Source of the DNA: Lasiosphaeris hirsuta
Lineage: Eukaryota > Ascomycota > Sordariomycetes > Sordariales > Lasiosphaeriaceae
NCBI GenBank assembly: GCA_030549175.1
Contig: JAUKUA010000001.1
Span: 6,076,001-6,140,000, forward strand
DNA length: 64,000 nt
Direction of reading: 5' to 3'
The position numbers and the translations under genes were made by a program. Shown here one piece after another: positions 60,393 through 64,000 of the stretch; the stretch's first letter is position 1, and each line of letters opens with the position of its first letter. Below the pieces are notes generated by a model. It saw only the letters and a program-made list of their open reading frames with translations, was not told the DNA's origin and made no database searches.

Positions 60393-62435
60393 ATGAGCGA
60401 GGCAGCCAAAGAGCCCATTGCAGCCAAGGGAGCCGCCCTAGAGGGCGGTTCCGAAGACGAGACTATTGTTGCCGTCGAGAACGGTGTCGTTGTCAATGCC
60501 TCGGGCTACAGGGATCAGCTCAAGCGCCAATACGGTCTTGTGGGCCTAGCCGGCATCGCCATCACTGTCGACAATGCTTGGGTGGCCCTGGGCTCGTCCA
60601 TCTCAGTCTCCATCCGTATGCTTCCTCCTTTCTCTTTGTGCTCTATCAAACATACGACCGAGCTTGAGCAGCCGTTGACATGGAAAAAAGTGAATGGTGG
60701 CCCCCCCGGCATAATATTTGGCCTTATAGTTGCCTTGTTTTACTACAGCTTTATTGGCCTGGGTCTCGCCGAGGTATGCTGAGCTCCTAGAGCCTTTCCG
60801 AACGTGCCTTGGTGACTTGGACCTGACTGTGACTGCCAGTTCGCCTCGTCCATTCCTAGTGCTGGTGGCGTCTACCACTGGGCAACCATCGCTGGTGGTC
60901 AGAAATGGGGACGGGCTCTCGGTTTCTTCACCGGCTGGATCAACTTTTACGGCTGGATGTTTGACTTGGCCGCCCTGGTCCAAATCGCAGCCAACATCTC
61001 CGTAAACATGTATGTTGTCTATCACCAGGACACATACACATTCGAGCCTTGGCATGTATATGTCGCCTATCTGTTGATTTTATGGTTATCGACCACCATC
61101 GTGATATTTGCCAACCGGGTTGTTCCGTATACCCAGAATCTGGGCATGTTTTTCGTAATTGCCGGTGGCGTTATTTCCATCATCGTCATTGCGGCGATGC
61201 CCAAGCAACATGCCTCCAGCTACTTTGTCTGGGGCTCGTTCGATGAAAACAACCTGACGGGATGGCAAGGCGGTGTAGCCTTCTTGCTAGGTGTTCTAAA
61301 CGGTGCCTTCACCATCGGGACACCGGATGCTATCACGGTAAGCCAAGCTTATATTCTCTACGCCGTGAGGGCACCCGGGACTGTTGTTTTGGCTAATCAT
61401 ATTGCTCAGCACATGGCGGAAGAGCTCCCCCATCCCAGGAGGGATCTTCCGATTGCCATAGCCTTGCAGATTGGCCTTGGATTCCTCTGTAAGCCTCCCG
61501 TAGGTGGTTGCAGTTCTCTGGGCTGACGGATATGCTAGACGCTTTCTGCTTCGCCATTGCCATCTCGTATGCGATCACCGACATTAGTGCCTTGACCCTC
61601 GGTATCAACACCTACCCTCTAGTCAATATCTATGCCCAGGCAACGGCGGATGCGGACGGAAACCCGAATCTCGGCGCCACGTTTGGCCTGTTGTTCATTA
61701 TCTGGTGTTCAACCATTCTCTGCTGCATCGGAACCACAGTCACAAATTCACGTATTTACTGGGCCCTTGCTCGAGACAATGCCGTGCCGTTCTCCAAGTT
61801 CTTTGGCACAGTCAGCGAGAGGCTGAGCTGCCCCATCCCCGCGACACTGTTTGTCGGTAGGTGGCCCCCCCCCTCCGCCCTGGAAATTGTTCCGATGCTA
61901 AGAGAAATCCATCCGTTAAAGCAATCATTGCTACCGGCCTGGGCGCAATCCCCTTGGGTAGCCCTGTAGCATTTTTGAACTTGGCGGGATCCTTCATCAT
62001 CCTTACCACAACATCATATGCCCTCCCCTTTGCGGGGAACATTCTCTCCGGCCGCAAGTATTTTCCCAAGGGACCCTTCCATCTGGGCAAGTTTGGAATG
62101 CCGGTCAACATCCTAGCCGTGCTTTTCATCATCCTGTTCAATATATTTTACTGCTTCCGTAAGTCTCTTCTTCCATTGTTAGTATTATATGGTTACTAAC
62201 TCGCGACGCCCCCTCTCCAGCATATGCCCTCCCCACCACCGAGGAGACCATGAACTACAACGCTGTCATTCTTGTAGGAGTCGTTGCCCTCACTAGTATC
62301 TGGTGGGTAGCACATGCCGTGCGACATTACCCTGGGCCGAAGGTCATGGCGCTTTACATTCACGATGATAGTGCCCTAGGGAGCGAGGTCTCTCCTGAAG
62401 CTGGAGAGACTGTACCAGATAAGAAGGCTCAGTAG
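60393..62435 (+). CDS. APC-family amino acid/GABA/choline-type permease
   Basis: Plasma-membrane transporter of the fungal GABA/choline permease group (amino acid-polyamine-organocation superfamily). Seven exons: 60393..60615, 60691..60773, 60840..61337, 61410..61488, 61539..61856, 61922..62158 and 62221..62435; phases agree, 550 residues. The hydrophilic N-terminus is followed by about 12 hydrophobic segments. Signature stretches are YGLVGLAGIAITVDNAWVAL, NGGPPGIIFGLIVALFYYS, the loop SIPSAGGVYHWATIAGGQKW, HMAEELPHPRRDLPIAIALQ (the conserved loop before TM7) and SRIYWALARDNAVPFSKFF. The C-terminal tail is acidic and cytosolic. The substrate cannot be read from sequence; UGA4-like GABA or HNM1-like choline uptake are both possible. 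Upstream GATAAG sites suggest nitrogen control. Confidence 0.91.
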
Positions 62436-64000
62436 GTACTGCTTAGACTTGGTATCGTGTGATGGGGAGGATCAAGCGGGCGGGAGATAGGCTGTCGGCC
62501 GTGACACAGGATTACTGGGGTGCTGGGAACGCTGGAGTATTGTTATACCCTGGAATTGTTGGATGTGAAAGGTTTCTTGGATGGCTGATGTACCGAAGCT
62601 ATGGCTATAATTTGGTAGGATAAAATATTCTTACAGTATCTACTCCAAGAAACGACGGGCAGGACGTGTGCTAATGGACTTAGTTCGGACGCTATCCCGT
62701 TTCTCTTCTGGGCGGTGACTTTTGAGCTTACAAGTTCGTTCAGCTTGAGAGGTGGGCGTCATTCCGTACTGAACAAGAACCCAAGTATGATTATATGGCC
62801 AAGTACGACTGTCAACCAGACCAGGGAGCTCAATTCCATGTTCATAACCTTTGTTTTGCTGTCTGAGCATCCTATCTATATCTTGACAGCTTCTCCTCAC
62901 TAAACGAACGCGGGTAGGGACCGCATGCTTATAAAACTCTTAATCATGTTTCGGTTTTTGTTTTGGCTGCGTGGGATTTGTCGCGTATAGGTGTTACTTC
63001 AGGGCCCCCCCCTCTTTCCCGTTCCTTCTTCAAGTATCCGGTTTTGGACGCAGGACGCAGGACACAAGGCCACGGCACGATACACCACATGCTAGGAGTT
63101 TGTATTGAATGATCTGCCACAAGTCCAGAGCTCAGGGAGTATGCTGTTCCTGTTCCACAAGACCGTGAAAAGTACCGTGCATAGTGCTGCCTCCTTCCTG
63201 CTATGCATTGTATATACGTATTTTGTACGTAAGTCCATCATTCCCTTGCCCCCGTCCGTGTTACCATGGAGTCCGGCAGAGCAGGCGACAGATCACCGCA
63301 GAGTGGGTATACTGTCTTTCGAGGACAATGGCTGACAAGGAAGAGACGACAACATGCCAAACGCGGCCTGCTCCTGACTCACCGAAGAAGCTGACGATGC
63401 TCGAACGGCTATCAAGCCTTGTTTTGTTTCAACAACTAGTGTGGGAACCAGGGCCCCGCGAATGAGGGGCAAAGGTACCCATACGGAGACCAGAGTTGGT
63501 GGTTGCCATTTTCCCTTTAGAGCCTGCTGAGGTTAGGGGATGCCGAACGGCCGAAAAACGTCGGATATTTTTAGGGAAAACCCGACAGACCCTACGGATT
63601 GGGTCGGTGAAAAAGATAAGAAAATATCTGCAGTCGACTAGCAATCTAGACACCAACGCTAAGCAGTGCCACCTGCTACCGACTTGGCAACGCGAAATGA
63701 AGCTGATCGGGCCATGGGTATCTGAGAAAGCGGCTGCTGTTTGCGCTCCACCCGGGTCTGCAAGCAGGGGTTATGGAGAGTAGAATGCGAGCTCCCACTC
63801 TCACAATTTCACCAAGAGCTACTCACCTTGAAATTTCGCAGCGACTGTCTGTGTATATCCACAAAGGGGCCATATGTGATTGTGTAACGCGGAGGATAGC
63901 TTTTGCGGGGCGAACCCGGCCGCCCAGGGCAGCTCAAGCCTGGCAACTGTAACCGAGATCAAGCTTCATCGTCGACTTGCGCCTATCTTAGAATCGTGCG
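62436..64000. other. Intergenic region to the right edge
   Basis: Permease 3' flank, then sequence without a gene I can support; open frames are under 100 codons and have no motifs. A coding region may begin beyond the window. Confidence 0.5.

Overview
The window is nuclear DNA of a filamentous ascomycete, most likely a Sordariomycete and probably Sordariales. The evidence is short introns (about 41-75 bp) with GT...CTAAC/CTGAC...AG signals, GC-rich coding sequence, orthologues such as RPB1, SWD1, THG1, TMA23, FAB1, PNG1, UTP4 and NPT1 with filamentous-fungal character, a broken 5S rRNA copy of the dispersed fungal type, and a decayed Tad-like LINE end.

Layout. 1-19.7 kb is gene-dense: RPB1 (minus, cut by the window edge), SWD1 (minus), THG1 (plus), TMA23 (minus), an unrecognised Ser/Pro-rich protein (minus) and the very long PI3P 5-kinase gene FAB1 (plus). 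19.7-35.7 kb is about 16 kb in which I find no convincing gene; it ends in a TATA-like element, a leader with an overlapping upstream ORF, and a G1-type cyclin gene. 38.3-44.6 kb holds a head-to-head pair of poorly known genes: a retropepsin-like protein with a DSGAT motif (minus) and a 1232-residue acidic orphan (plus). 44.6-48 kb is repeat debris: a 5S rRNA pseudogene with an internal deletion and the C-terminal end of a LINE with a stop and a frameshift. 48-64 kb returns to conserved genes: PNG1 (minus), UTP4 (minus), NPT1 (plus) and a seven-exon amino acid/GABA-type permease (plus), with spacers of about 1 to 4 kb.

The genes are not an operon or an evident pathway cluster. They cover transcription and chromatin (RPB1, SWD1/COMPASS), tRNA and ribosome maturation (THG1, TMA23, UTP4), endolysosomal lipid signalling (FAB1), cell-cycle entry (cyclin), glycoprotein quality control (PNG1), NAD salvage (NPT1) and nutrient uptake (permease). 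The points most worth a second look are the large gene-free stretch before the cyclin with its uORF, the retropepsin-like/orphan divergent pair, the complete catalytic triad in PNG1, and the 5S and LINE relics. All splice models are mine, made by reading-frame continuity and splice signals; none has been tested against transcripts.
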